NCBI RefSeq assembly: GCF_001423245.1
Contig: NZ_LMOH01000001.1
Location: 402,563-466,562 of the forward strand
Length of the DNA stretch: 64,000 nt
DNA from: Aureimonas sp. Leaf324
GTDB taxonomy: Bacteria; Pseudomonadota; Alphaproteobacteria; Rhizobiales; Rhizobiaceae
Direction of reading: 5' to 3'
Numbering within the stretch: the stretch's first letter is position 1; each line of letters opens with the position of its first letter. Position numbers and translations under genes: made by a program. The notes beneath the pieces are model-generated. The model did no database searches. It was not told the origin of the DNA and saw nothing but the letters and a program-made list of their open reading frames with translations. Of this stretch, positions 46,501 through 54,161 are shown piece by piece.

Positions 46501-49500
46501 CGCCGGAGAGGGACTGCGCCTGGTCCTGAACGATCTGGCGAGCCGCTTCGGCGTCGTGACGCAGGCGATCCGCCATGGCTTCCAGGCCGCCGGCAAACTC
46601 GTTGGCGACTTCCGAGAGGCGCTCGCGCGCCGCTTCGGCCTCGCTGCGCATGGCGAGCGAAGCACCGCCGATCTGCGTGGTGAAGGCGTCGCCTTCGAGA
46701 GCCAGCGCCTCGCGAAGCTCCTCGGCGTCGGCGCGCATCCGCCCGGCGACGTCGGTGACCTGCCGGCCCAGCTGCTGGGCTTCGGTCGCGAAGCGCTCCT
46801 GCGCTTCCTGACCGATGCGGCGGATCGACTCCGCCGAAAGGACGATGCCCTCGGCGATCTGCGCGCTCTGACCCGTCAGTTCGTCCCGGGCCGTCCGGCT
46901 CGTCTCCTGAACAGACTGGACGACCGCCTTGATGCGCTCCTCGAAACGGCCGGCCTCGGCCACGAACTCGGCCTGGGCCTCGGCAGACGAGGACCGGAAC
47001 GTGGAACCGAGTTCGCCGATGATGATGGCGATCTTCTGGGTTTCGGTCTCGAGCCCGGACCGAGCGCGGTCGGCTTCCTCGCCCATCCTCGCGGAGGCCG
47101 CCACGATCGACTCGCGCAGCGTGTCGGCGATCAGCGCCGTGCGGCCGGAGAGCGTGCGCTCGACGTTGCCGAGACCGCGCTCGAGGCTGGCCGTGATGGC
47201 GTTGGTCCGCTCGTCAACAGCAGCCGCGAGGCTGACCGTTCCGGCGGCGAGCGCCGCGACGATTTCCTCGCGCTTGGTCTCCAAAGCCGTCGTGACGTTG
47301 CCGGCGCTCTGCTCCAGCACGCGGCGAACGTCGTCAGCGCGATCGCCCAGGGTCGCGGCCAGCGAGCCGGCGACGTCCTCGATCGCTGAGGTGAGATTGT
47401 CGCGACGCTCGTCCATGGCGGTCGCCAGCAGGCCGTCGGATTCGACCAGCGCCTGGCGCAGCGCGGTGATCCGGGTCTCGAGCGTCAAGAGAATCGTCGC
47501 GTTGCCGCCGTCGAGAGTGGCGGCGAGGCGGGTCGTGCGCTCGTCGAGATCGGAGATCAGCGAGCTTTCCGACGCATCGACCATCTGGCGCATCGACAGG
47601 ACGCGCTCGTCGAGGCCGTCGAGGATGGCGCCGCGCGCGTTCTCCACCGCATCGCGCAGCGACGTGCCGCGGCTGTCGAGGCCCTGGATCAGAAGCGAAA
47701 GCGCGTTCTCGACCGCAGACAAGACGGTGCCGGCGTTGTGGTCGATGTCACGGGCGAAGCGAGCGGTGCGCTCATCAAGGCTTGCGGTCAGACCCTGATG
47801 CGACGTGTCGACCGTGTCCGACAGTTCGCGGACGCGCACGGCAAGATCGTTGACCACACGTTCCACGGACTGTTCGAAGCTCGCCTCGATCCCGGCCGTA
47901 CGCGTCTCGAGGTTGGCGAGGAATTCCTGGCGACGATCGTCGCCCATCATCAGAGCCGCCTCGAGCCGCCCGATCACGTCGTCGCCGACGCGGGTTGTGT
48001 AGAGATCGAGCGAGGTGGACAAACGCTCGCCGCTGTCGCGCATGAACGCTTCGCTGGCGGCGATCCGGTCCGAAAGGCCTATCGTCAGCGTTTCGTTGCG
48101 CTCGTCTAAGTCGGCCACGAACCGCTCCGTTCGGCTGGCCAGCATGCGGTCGAGCGAAACCAGGCGGGTCTCGAACTCGTTCGACAGAACTTCCGTGCGC
48201 TGGTCGATCGCCACCTCGATGGCCGATCCGCGTTCGGCGAGAAGCGCGTTCATCCGGTCGAGGCGAGTCTGGAACCGATCGTCGGCCTGGGTATCGGCCG
48301 CTGCGAGCGCCGCCTCGAGCTTCTCGGCGCGCTCCGCGACGCCCGACACCATCCGGCCTTCCGCACCGTCGATGATCGCCTCCATGCGAGCGACATTGCT
48401 TTCGATCGACTGGGTGAGGGCGCTTCCGCGTTCCTCGAACTGCGAAAGTAGCGTCTGCTGGGCGAAGGCGAGCGACGTGTCGATGTCGGCGGCGCGATCG
48501 CTGAGAACGGCGCCGAGCGAACCGATCTGGGCGTCGAAGGTCGATCGGACGTGATCGGAATGGTTCGTGAAGCTGGCGTCGATCCCCTGGCGGGCACTCT
48601 CGGCGGCCGCAGTCAAACCGTCGCGACCGCTGTCGATGGCCTGACGGATTTCTTCGGCGCGCTCGGCGACGGTGCGTGCGAAACTGCCCGAGCTTTCGGA
48701 AAGGGTAATTGTCAGTCGCTCGGCCGTGCGATCGATGGCCTGCGCCTGCCCCTCGATCGTCTGGACCAACTGGGCGCCCTTGCCGGACAGCGCCGCTTCC
48801 AACTGAGCCAGCCGGTCGTCGAAGCGGCCGAGGACGTCGTCGTTGCGCGAGCCGAGGAGGGCGGCCGCGTTCTGGATGCGGCTGTCGAAGGCCTCGTCGA
48901 GACGGCCGAGAAGGCGCTCGGTCTCGGTGGCCAGATGCGAAAGGCGCTGATCGAGGCCCGCGGCGAGCGAAGCGATCAGGGCCTCGTTCTCACCGATCAT
49001 GCGCGCGGAGCGCTCGTCGAGCGTCTCGGTCAGGCGACGATCGAAGGTCTCCGAGCCGGTCGCGAGGTTCTCGGTTCGCTCGGCCAACTGGCGCAGGACC
49101 ACCTCGTTGGACTGGCGCAGGCGCTCGCCGGCATCCTCGCTGATCGAAGAGACGCGCTGGACCAGTTCGTCGGAACGCGCCTGCAGCTCTTCGGCCTGGG
49201 CGCGCAGCGAACGCGCGAGGTCTTCGCCGGTCTGAGCCAGACGCCGCGTGGTTTCCTCGGCCGTCTCGCCGATCCGCTGAATGACCGTTGCGCTGCTACC
49301 GGTGAGTTCGCTCTCGATCTCGCGGCTGCGCGCATCGAACATCGCCGTCAGCGCCTGGCTGCGATCCTCGTAGGCCTGCGAAAGAGCGGCACCGCGTTCG
49401 TCGAGCAAGGCATGGAAGCGCTGTGTCGCTTCCTCGACCTGCCGGATGATGCGGGTGGAGGCGGTGTCGACGTCGCCGATCAGTCGGTCGTGCGAGCCCA

Positions 49501-50623
49501 CCACGGAAGACCGCAGGTTCTCCGCGTGGCTCAGCATGGCCTCGCGCTCGGACGAGAGATCCGTCACGAGCGAGCGGATCTTGACCTCGTTGTCGGCGTA
49601 GGCCCGCTCGAGCGACGACACCTCGTTGTGCACGATGCCCTCGAGCTCGCCCATGCGCGAGAGGGCCCGCTCGACGCCTTCGCCGAGCGCCGCGACTTCG
49701 CGGCGGATCGCGTTGCCGACGCTGGCGACCTTCTCGGAGGCGATGTTCTCGGGTTCCGCTAGCCGCAGGGCGACTTCGGCGAGAGACCGGCTCATCAGGC
49801 GAAGGTCCTGAGAGCGGCGAACCATCACGGCGAACGCCATGATCAGGAGAGCCGGCAGGACCACGGCCGACGCGGCCAGCGCGAGCGTCAGTCCTTCGGG
49901 AACCGGCGAACTGCCGGAGCTGATGAAGGCGTAGGAGGCAGCGCCTGCCAGAAGCGCCCATGCCGCGGCGACGATGCCGCCAATCACGAGCGTTCGGCGG
50001 GAGGAACGACGGGTCAACAGCGCGTCGGCACGGACGGCTGCGGATCGCTGCTCATCGTTGGCGACGGCCGATTTGAAATCTCGGGTCCGAGAGGGGCGGA
50101 CGGGTTCCGGCGCTACGCTGGGCTCGGAACGCTTCACGGCCGGTTCCGAACGAGCGGCGCGGGGAGGCGGAGCGTCGTGGGCGGCGGTGCTGGCCGTTCC
50201 AGCCGCGATGGCGGCGGCTACCGGCGGCACGGCGCTGCCGAGGCGATCGGAGGCAGCGGGCGGATCGACGCGCTCGATCTCGCCGAGCGAGGCGATGAGT
50301 TCCTCTTCCGCGATCTGGAAGTCGGGCTCGGGCGGAACCTCGTTCTCGGCGGCAAGCGGCTCGGCCGACGCAGCAGGCTGAACGGCGCTTTCCTCTCGCA
50401 AGGCGCTGGTCGCCTCCTCCACGGAGCGGTCGAACTCGTTCAGGGCGAACTCAATGTTGATCTCGGACGCGGCGAGCGTGTCGTTCTCGACATGCCCCTC
50501 GGCCGTGCCGCTGACCTGCGGTTGCTCGGGGTCGGATCCCAAGAAATCCGTATCCTGAAGCGCCGCCTCCAGCTCGGTGACTGCTTCGTCCGATAGCTGT
50601 TCAGCCGTCTTGATCTTCGACAT
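43595..50623 (-). CDS. Giant membrane-anchored coiled-coil/apolipoprotein-like protein, probable growth pole ring protein (GPR/RgsE) homologue
   Basis: I read 2342 residues. The N-terminus is acidic and Pro/Ala-rich (1-200), followed by two membrane helices (about 211-235 and 244-268) and then about 1800 residues of helix with exact 11/22-residue periodicity. From Leu982 to Leu1158, eight units begin with [LVM]-x-x-[RK] every 22 residues (LDSR, LDER, LDER, LETR, MDER, LGDR, LETK, VDER). A Pro-rich linker (about 2060-2220) and a distinct C-terminal domain (about 2222-2342) complete the chain. Size, anchor and apolipoprotein-like repeats match GPR of Agrobacterium and RgsE of Sinorhizobium, which form a ring at the growing pole. 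This assignment rests on architecture, not on an alignment. The gene has its own terminator and long gaps on both sides. Confidence 0.85.
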   Translation of the reverse strand: MSKIKTAEQLSDEAVTELEAALQDTDFLGSDPEQPQVSGTAEGHVENDTLAASEINIEFALNEFDRSVEEATSALREESAVQPAASAEPLAAENEVPPEPDFQIAEEELIASLGEIERVDPPAASDRLGSAVPPVAAAIAAGTASTAAHDAPPPRAARSEPAVKRSEPSVAPEPVRPSRTRDFKSAVANDEQRSAAVRADALLTRRSSRRTLVIGGIVAAAWALLAGAASYAFISSGSSPVPEGLTLALAASAVVLPALLIMAFAVMVRRSQDLRLMSRSLAEVALRLAEPENIASEKVASVGNAIRREVAALGEGVERALSRMGELEGIVHNEVSSLERAYADNEVKIRSLVTDLSSEREAMLSHAENLRSSVVGSHDRLIGDVDTASTRIIRQVEEATQRFHALLDERGAALSQAYEDRSQALTAMFDARSREIESELTGSSATVIQRIGETAEETTRRLAQTGEDLARSLRAQAEELQARSDELVQRVSSISEDAGERLRQSNEVVLRQLAERTENLATGSETFDRRLTETLDERSARMIGENEALIASLAAGLDQRLSHLATETERLLGRLDEAFDSRIQNAAALLGSRNDDVLGRFDDRLAQLEAALSGKGAQLVQTIEGQAQAIDRTAERLTITLSESSGSFARTVAERAEEIRQAIDSGRDGLTAAAESARQGIDASFTNHSDHVRSTFDAQIGSLGAVLSDRAADIDTSLAFAQQTLLSQFEERGSALTQSIESNVARMEAIIDGAEGRMVSGVAERAEKLEAALAAADTQADDRFQTRLDRMNALLAERGSAIEVAIDQRTEVLSNEFETRLVSLDRMLASRTERFVADLDERNETLTIGLSDRIAASEAFMRDSGERLSTSLDLYTTRVGDDVIGRLEAALMMGDDRRQEFLANLETRTAGIEASFEQSVERVVNDLAVRVRELSDTVDTSHQGLTASLDERTARFARDIDHNAGTVLSAVENALSLLIQGLDSRGTSLRDAVENARGAILDGLDERVLSMRQMVDASESSLISDLDERTTRLAATLDGGNATILLTLETRITALRQALVESDGLLATAMDERRDNLTSAIEDVAGSLAATLGDRADDVRRVLEQSAGNVTTALETKREEIVAALAAGTVSLAAAVDERTNAITASLERGLGNVERTLSGRTALIADTLRESIVAASARMGEEADRARSGLETETQKIAIIIGELGSTFRSSSAEAQAEFVAEAGRFEERIKAVVQSVQETSRTARDELTGQSAQIAEGIVLSAESIRRIGQEAQERFATEAQQLGRQVTDVAGRMRADAEELREALALEGDAFTTQIGGASLAMRSEAEAARERLSEVANEFAGGLEAMADRLRHDAEAARQIVQDQAQSLSGDITDASDRLRLIGDRTREQFATDAAQIREEVAAAALQVREQSDSLRREVAEQTAAIGAEFTDASGHLREAGEQSRRNLLDDAGRITGEVARVVEAMRGETDRVRERIGETAGQIVAELTGATDRFEASSGDVRERFAADAARVVGEIDAVASSMSEQAESARQRFLSDAESFAERVRGASTLIRDETGRSVTMLGERTDGFVGELATLSDRLATLLSNTSGGLNESLSRSIMDLRAEIDGTSESIRSDILAVAANIRDETAHVSSEILREAEQARTALSAEGSQVVLGLSAAATALRLEAERARDQIAEVTTGFGAEIADRVASSERDLSDSSDRVAERMAERTRALSQLLADRNAELATLIETRTQPIVDALSQTGTAAIEALEGTSDQVAKRLRAENAAVVADFIQRTEERVQRLSHSSSELISALDLRSEEAATRVSGIQGQLGQDITQLLDRLDNSNETLRTMLEDASGSIGRVETSLIDTRDRFRTEALRVEDEITSSSDRLEQSIARMDGVTSTAFMQIGGMTEKFAEHGRLLSDAARLLDETQTNLQATLEERHEGLTLLAGTLADRSRDISTTLNSFEGVVDRLFSDAEARARAVAATVNGELGSSLGEAEQQLEETERRSQAAAEQIREAMRSVIEEASEKFAGATTEMRRAAGDMRRELETARTEIRRGVFELPEETRESTRAMRRAVSDQIRALRELSDIVSTSGRALDVRKPSTEDRGTRATSGAELERRAAPPAVGGNLAYDVRGHADASRMLAPQAPVTPVQPARTGEFSPLRPAAPAQAPVAAASVVPAARQTTSDGDGGWVSDLLRRASQDEDDAAETVESPASAASPEATRTERSQAHVVDSLNSLSVDIARAIDHNVSVELWDRYRNGERNVFTRRLYTMKGQQTFDEIRRKYQRDADFRHAVDRYIADFESLLQDASRRDPDNTRSKSYLTSDTGKVYTMLAHASGRFD

Positions 50624-51117
50624 GACCCGCCGCCCCGTACTCGTTTACTCGCAGGATGATCGGTGGCCCGCCGCCCTGTCGCGCGCCAACAAACATCCGG
50701 CCATTAACGGCTCACCCTCGAATACACGGAGGGCGGGCCTTTTACATGCCATCAAATTAGAGGCCCGCGCGGCGGAAGGAAACCCGCAATTCCGGGCTTT
50801 GATACAAGTTTAAACATTTGGTTAACGCCGATTTGGAAATGCCGGTTTCGCCGATAGCCTTCTCTTGACTACCATCGGAGGAACGGACGCCGGGTCCGCC
50901 TTCCACATGACGTCGCGTCGTCCTGCGTTTGCGGGGGCGAATCGAAACGAACGCTCCGCTGGGGCCAACGTCGCGTCGACCGCCTCTGTCGCATTCGATC
51001 GATCTTGGCCGGCGAGGCGGCAGTCCCAAGCGCTTGTTGATAACCATCGGACGTCGCTGCGGATCGACGGGATACGAGACGGTTGACCCGGAACCGGCGT
51101 CGTTCTACCGGCGGAGC
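50624..51117. other. Gene-free stretch of about 494 bp between two divergent starts
   Basis: The region separates the giant gene (minus) from the ferredoxin gene (plus) and should hold both promoters. The part from 50740 to 50830 is clearly richer in A and T than the surroundings. Two TTAA half-sites (50810-50813 and 50822-50825, the second followed by C) are 8 bp apart, close to but not the same as the CtrA pattern with 7 bp. Plus-strand frames here are open into the ferredoxin gene but look non-coding. Confidence 0.45.
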
Positions 51118-51438
51118 ATGACCGCGATCAGCTTCATCACCTCCGACGGGACCCGCTACGACCTTGACGCCCCCGACGGAGGGAGCGTGATGCAGGCTGC
51201 GATCCGCAACGACGTCCCCGGCATCGATGCCGACTGCGGCGGCGCATGCGCCTGCGCGACCTGTCATGTTTATGTCGACGAGGCCCGGCTTGCCGAACTC
51301 CCGCCAATGGAGGCGATGGAGGAGGACATGCTGGATTTCGCGCTCGATGTTCGGCCGAATTCGCGACTGTCCTGTCAGATCCGCGTCAGACCCGAACTGG
51401 CGGGACTGACGTTGACGGTTCCTGCCCGACAGGCTTGA
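51118..51438 (+). CDS. [2Fe-2S] ferredoxin, adrenodoxin type
   Basis: This is a small cytoplasmic electron carrier of 106 residues. The four cluster ligands are arranged as in adrenodoxin-type ferredoxins: Cys residues in DCGGACACATCHVYV (spaced C-x5-C-x2-C) and a fourth Cys in LSCQI. Relatives serve cytochrome P450 systems, iron-sulfur cluster assembly or haem A synthesis. The partner is not encoded in the window. ATG 51118 gives the usual length. The upstream open frame (to 50929) is not family-like. The GGAG just before the ATG is closer than ideal. Confidence 0.9.
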   Translation: MTAISFITSDGTRYDLDAPDGGSVMQAAIRNDVPGIDADCGGACACATCHVYVDEARLAELPPMEAMEEDMLDFALDVRPNSRLSCQIRVRPELAGLTLTVPARQA

Positions 51439-51455
51439 TCGGTCGCCTCGCGGTG

Positions 51456-52052
51456 CTAGCGCACGGATTTGATGGCCGCGCTCAGCTTGGCGTTCAACCG
51501 GGAATCGACGACACGCGTCTCCGCTCGGTCGAAGCCGTTCTGCTCTTTCGCGTGGGCGAGCTGCATTTCCTGCGAGCGTCGCCCGGCTGTCATTTCCATG
51601 CGGGCGCATGTGGCTTCGGCGGGAAGCGCCAGAAGCTCGCGGTTCATCCGGTCGAGCCAAGTCTTGGCGATGGCCGTGTGCTTCGCCTCGTGATCGGCGA
51701 TGTCGCGCTGCAGCACCTTCCACATCGTTCGCGTATGGGCGTCCACCCCTCGCGGCGCGTTCCAGCGCGGCAGCGTCGTGACGAGGTCGAGACGAAGGTT
51801 CGTGCGCGAAACACGGCAGCCCGTCTTGTCGGTCTTGAACTCGAGGTCGCGGCTGAAGGTCACCTTGGTCGATCCCGCGTGCCGCTCGCCGCCTCCCAGA
51901 AGCGGGCCGTTCGACCCCAGCGCCTTGTCGAGTTCGGCAAAGGTCGCACCGCGCACCATGAAATAGGTGGTTCGCTCGGTGATCTCGGCCGCGTGGGCCA
52001 AGCCGGTGGACATGCATCCAGCCGCGAGGCTGCAGATCAGAAGTCGCCGCAT
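51456..52052 (-). CDS. DUF922 family secreted protein, possible zinc protease
   Basis: The 198-residue product has a signal peptide (cleavage about AHAA, residue 22) and the DUF922 domain, with the possible metal motif HEAKH (in IADHEAKHTAIAKTW) after the segment THTRTMWKVLQRD. DUF922 members are annotated as predicted secreted zinc-dependent proteases without firm biochemical proof. Two Cys residues (about 87 and 149) could form a disulfide. It is convergent with the ferredoxin gene and divergent from folP. ATG 52052 gives the best signal peptide. Confidence 0.78.
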   Translation of the reverse strand: MRRLLICSLAAGCMSTGLAHAAEITERTTYFMVRGATFAELDKALGSNGPLLGGGERHAGSTKVTFSRDLEFKTDKTGCRVSRTNLRLDLVTTLPRWNAPRGVDAHTRTMWKVLQRDIADHEAKHTAIAKTWLDRMNRELLALPAEATCARMEMTAGRRSQEMQLAHAKEQNGFDRAETRVVDSRLNAKLSAAIKSVR

Positions 52053-52168
52053 CGTCGCTGGCCTCGACCCTTGAAACACCTGACCCCTACGCTACGCAGG
52101 TTCCCAAGAGATACAAGATACGATTGCGGAAATATTGCGGTCGTCAGTAACGGGCGGGGGAACTACGG

Positions 52169-53029
52169 ATGATGTCGCCCACGGCCGTGACAACCGACCG
52201 CATGTGGCGCCTTGCGCACAGTCGTACGCTGCAACTCGGCACCAAATCGACGATCATGGGCATCCTGAACGTCACGCCGGACAGTTTTTCCGACGGCGGA
52301 CGCTTCGATGGAAAAGTCGAACGGGCGGTCGAGGCTGCCTTGGCGATGGTGGCGGATGGCGCCGGGATCATCGACGTGGGCGGCGAATCCACGCGGCCGG
52401 GCGCCGAGCCTGTCGGGCCAGCGGAGGAGCAACGACGGGTCCTGCCGGTGATCGCGGCGCTGCGCGCCCGCTCCGACGTCGCCATCTCGATCGACACCTA
52501 TCGCGCCGAGACGGCGTCGCTGGCTGTCGAGGCCGGTGCGTCGATCGTCAACGACGTGTGGGGTGCCCAGCGCGAGCCTGATATCGCACGCGTGGCCGCG
52601 CGAAGTGGCGCGGGGCTCTGCCTGATGCATACGGGCCGCGAGCGGCGGAAGCTGCCGGATGTGATCGAGGATCAGATCGCCTTCCTCACCCGTTCGATCG
52701 CAATCGCGCGGGCGGCAGGCGTCGCCGACGAGCAGATCGTCGTCGATCCCGGTTTCGGGTTCGCGAAGGATGCGGGCGAGAATCTCGAGCTGATGGTGCG
52801 CCTTCAGGAACTCGCATCGCTCGGACTCCCGATCCTGGTCGGTACGTCGCGCAAGCGCTTCGTTCGCGGCGTCCTCGATCGCGATGCCGGCGACATCGAC
52901 GTGGCGACCGCCGCGACGAGCGTGCTCCTGCGCGAGCGCGGCGCTTCGATCTTCCGGGTGCACGCGGTCGCACCGACACGCGACGCGCTCGCGGTCGTGG
53001 ACGCGGCGCTGGCGAGGGGGACGCGATGA
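52169..53029 (+). CDS. folP: Dihydropteroate synthase
   Basis: FolP joins p-aminobenzoate to the pterin diphosphate in folate synthesis and is the target of sulfonamides. The 286-residue TIM-barrel protein has the signatures GILNVTPDSFSDGG (about 31-44), DVGGESTRPGA (about 70-80) and GTSRKRF (about 228-234). ATG 52169 or the adjacent ATG 52172 can start it. folK follows with an ATGA overlap. folB, commonly between them, is absent. Confidence 0.95.
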   Translation: MMSPTAVTTDRMWRLAHSRTLQLGTKSTIMGILNVTPDSFSDGGRFDGKVERAVEAALAMVADGAGIIDVGGESTRPGAEPVGPAEEQRRVLPVIAALRARSDVAISIDTYRAETASLAVEAGASIVNDVWGAQREPDIARVAARSGAGLCLMHTGRERRKLPDVIEDQIAFLTRSIAIARAAGVADEQIVVDPGFGFAKDAGENLELMVRLQELASLGLPILVGTSRKRFVRGVLDRDAGDIDVATAATSVLLRERGASIFRVHAVAPTRDALAVVDAALARGTR

Positions 53030-53529
53030 CCGCGGCGTATCTCGGGCTCGGCGGGAATATCGGCGATCCCGTCCACACGATGGCCGAAGCCCTGCGCGCG
53101 CTCGACCGGGAGAGCGGCACGCGCGTCGTGGCCGTCTCGCCTGTCTACCGCACGCCTCCGTGGGGGCCGATCGAACAACCGCCCTTCCTCAATGCCTGTG
53201 CATGCGTTGAAACCAGCCTCGAAGCGGAGACTCTGCTGGCGCTTTGCCTCTCGGTGGAGGCGGCCCTGCATCGCGACCGAAGCGTGCGCTGGGGACCGCG
53301 AACCGTCGATCTCGACCTTCTCGATTTCGGCGGCATGAGCTTGCGGAGCGACAGCTTGACCCTGCCTCACCCGCGGATGGCGGACCGGGCCTTCGTCCTC
53401 GTGCCCCTGGCCGACATTGCTCCGCAGCTGTCGGTCGACGGCGTTTCGATCGCCGAGCGCCTTCGCTCGCTCGATACCACGGGCATCGAGCGGCGCGATC
53501 TGGCGCCCGATTGGTGGCGAACGGCCTGA
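53026..53529 (+). CDS. folK: 6-hydroxymethyl-7,8-dihydropterin pyrophosphokinase
   Basis: FolK transfers pyrophosphate to the pterin, supplying FolP with its substrate. The 167-residue product has the family motifs YLGLGGNIGDP at the start, FLNACACVET (about 55), RWGPRTVDLDLLDFGG (about 88-103) and LPHPRMADRAFVLVPLADI. It overlaps folP by 4 bp. Confidence 0.95.
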   Translation: MTAAYLGLGGNIGDPVHTMAEALRALDRESGTRVVAVSPVYRTPPWGPIEQPPFLNACACVETSLEAETLLALCLSVEAALHRDRSVRWGPRTVDLDLLDFGGMSLRSDSLTLPHPRMADRAFVLVPLADIAPQLSVDGVSIAERLRSLDTTGIERRDLAPDWWRTA

Positions 53530-53533
53530 CCGG

Positions 53534-54067
53534 TTAGTCGGCGAGCGCGGCGCGCTTGACGCTCTCGTCGCGCTTCAGCGTCATTCCGATGACCGGGACG
53601 AGCTCGCCCGCGACCTGCACCGAGATGGTGATCATCAGCTTGTTTTTGTCCTCGAGCCGGGCGACCATCGCGCCCTTGAGCTGCTTGCGATCGAGGCCGA
53701 CGACCACCTTATTGCCGGACACGTCGCCCGACACGATATCGAGACCCTTGCCGCCCGATCCGTCCAGGAAGGTGCCCTTGTAGGAGGAGCCGCCCTTGGT
53801 GAACGTGGCGTTCATCGGCTGCGAGAACATGCCGACGCGGCAGGCGCCGTCCAGCGACATGCCGACCGCCTTCTCGGTCTGGAGCCCGGACAGGTCGCAG
53901 ACGAACTTCGTGCCCTTGTACTTGCCGGCGACGATCTCGCCCGGTCCCGACCAACGCCCGAACACGGAGTTGAAGAAGGCTTGGTCGACATCAGCCGCGC
54001 GTGCCGGCAGGGAGCCGACGCAGGCGAGCGACAGAAGCGACAATCCGGCGACGACGGGACGGAACAT
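53534..54067 (-). CDS. Secreted protein of unknown function (Rhizobiales-type)
   Basis: The product is a 177-residue protein with a Sec signal peptide (cleavage about ARAA, residue 24), and the mature part is rich in Gly, Val and Lys (SVFGRWSGPGEIVAGKYKG, then DLSGLQTEKAVGMSLDG). The pattern suggests a beta-barrel or lipocalin-like fold, with a conserved FGRWSGPGEI start. I recognise no characterised family. It is convergent with folK (4 bp between stops) and sits downstream of the YcjF/YcjX genes on the same strand. Confidence 0.7.
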   Translation of the reverse strand: MFRPVVAGLSLLSLACVGSLPARAADVDQAFFNSVFGRWSGPGEIVAGKYKGTKFVCDLSGLQTEKAVGMSLDGACRVGMFSQPMNATFTKGGSSYKGTFLDGSGGKGLDIVSGDVSGNKVVVGLDRKQLKGAMVARLEDKNKLMITISVQVAGELVPVIGMTLKRDESVKRAALAD

Positions 54068-54161
54068 GGCGGGCCTTCGGAGCGGCAAGGACATGGGCCT
54101 ATCTATCGCGCGGAACGGTTAACCGAACCTTTCGCACGCCGCCCTCTCGTCTTGGCAACGC

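Noticed and set aside
45716-47389. 557-residue plus-strand frame, and several others, inside the giant coiled-coil gene
   Set aside because: They mirror the repeat structure of the minus-strand gene. The minus frame has membrane helices, heptad/11-mer order and a good start, so the plus frames are shadows.
50810-50826. TTAA-N8-TTAAC as a CtrA binding site
   Set aside because: The spacer is 8 bp, not the 7 bp of the known motif, so I do not annotate it as a site and list it only as an observation.
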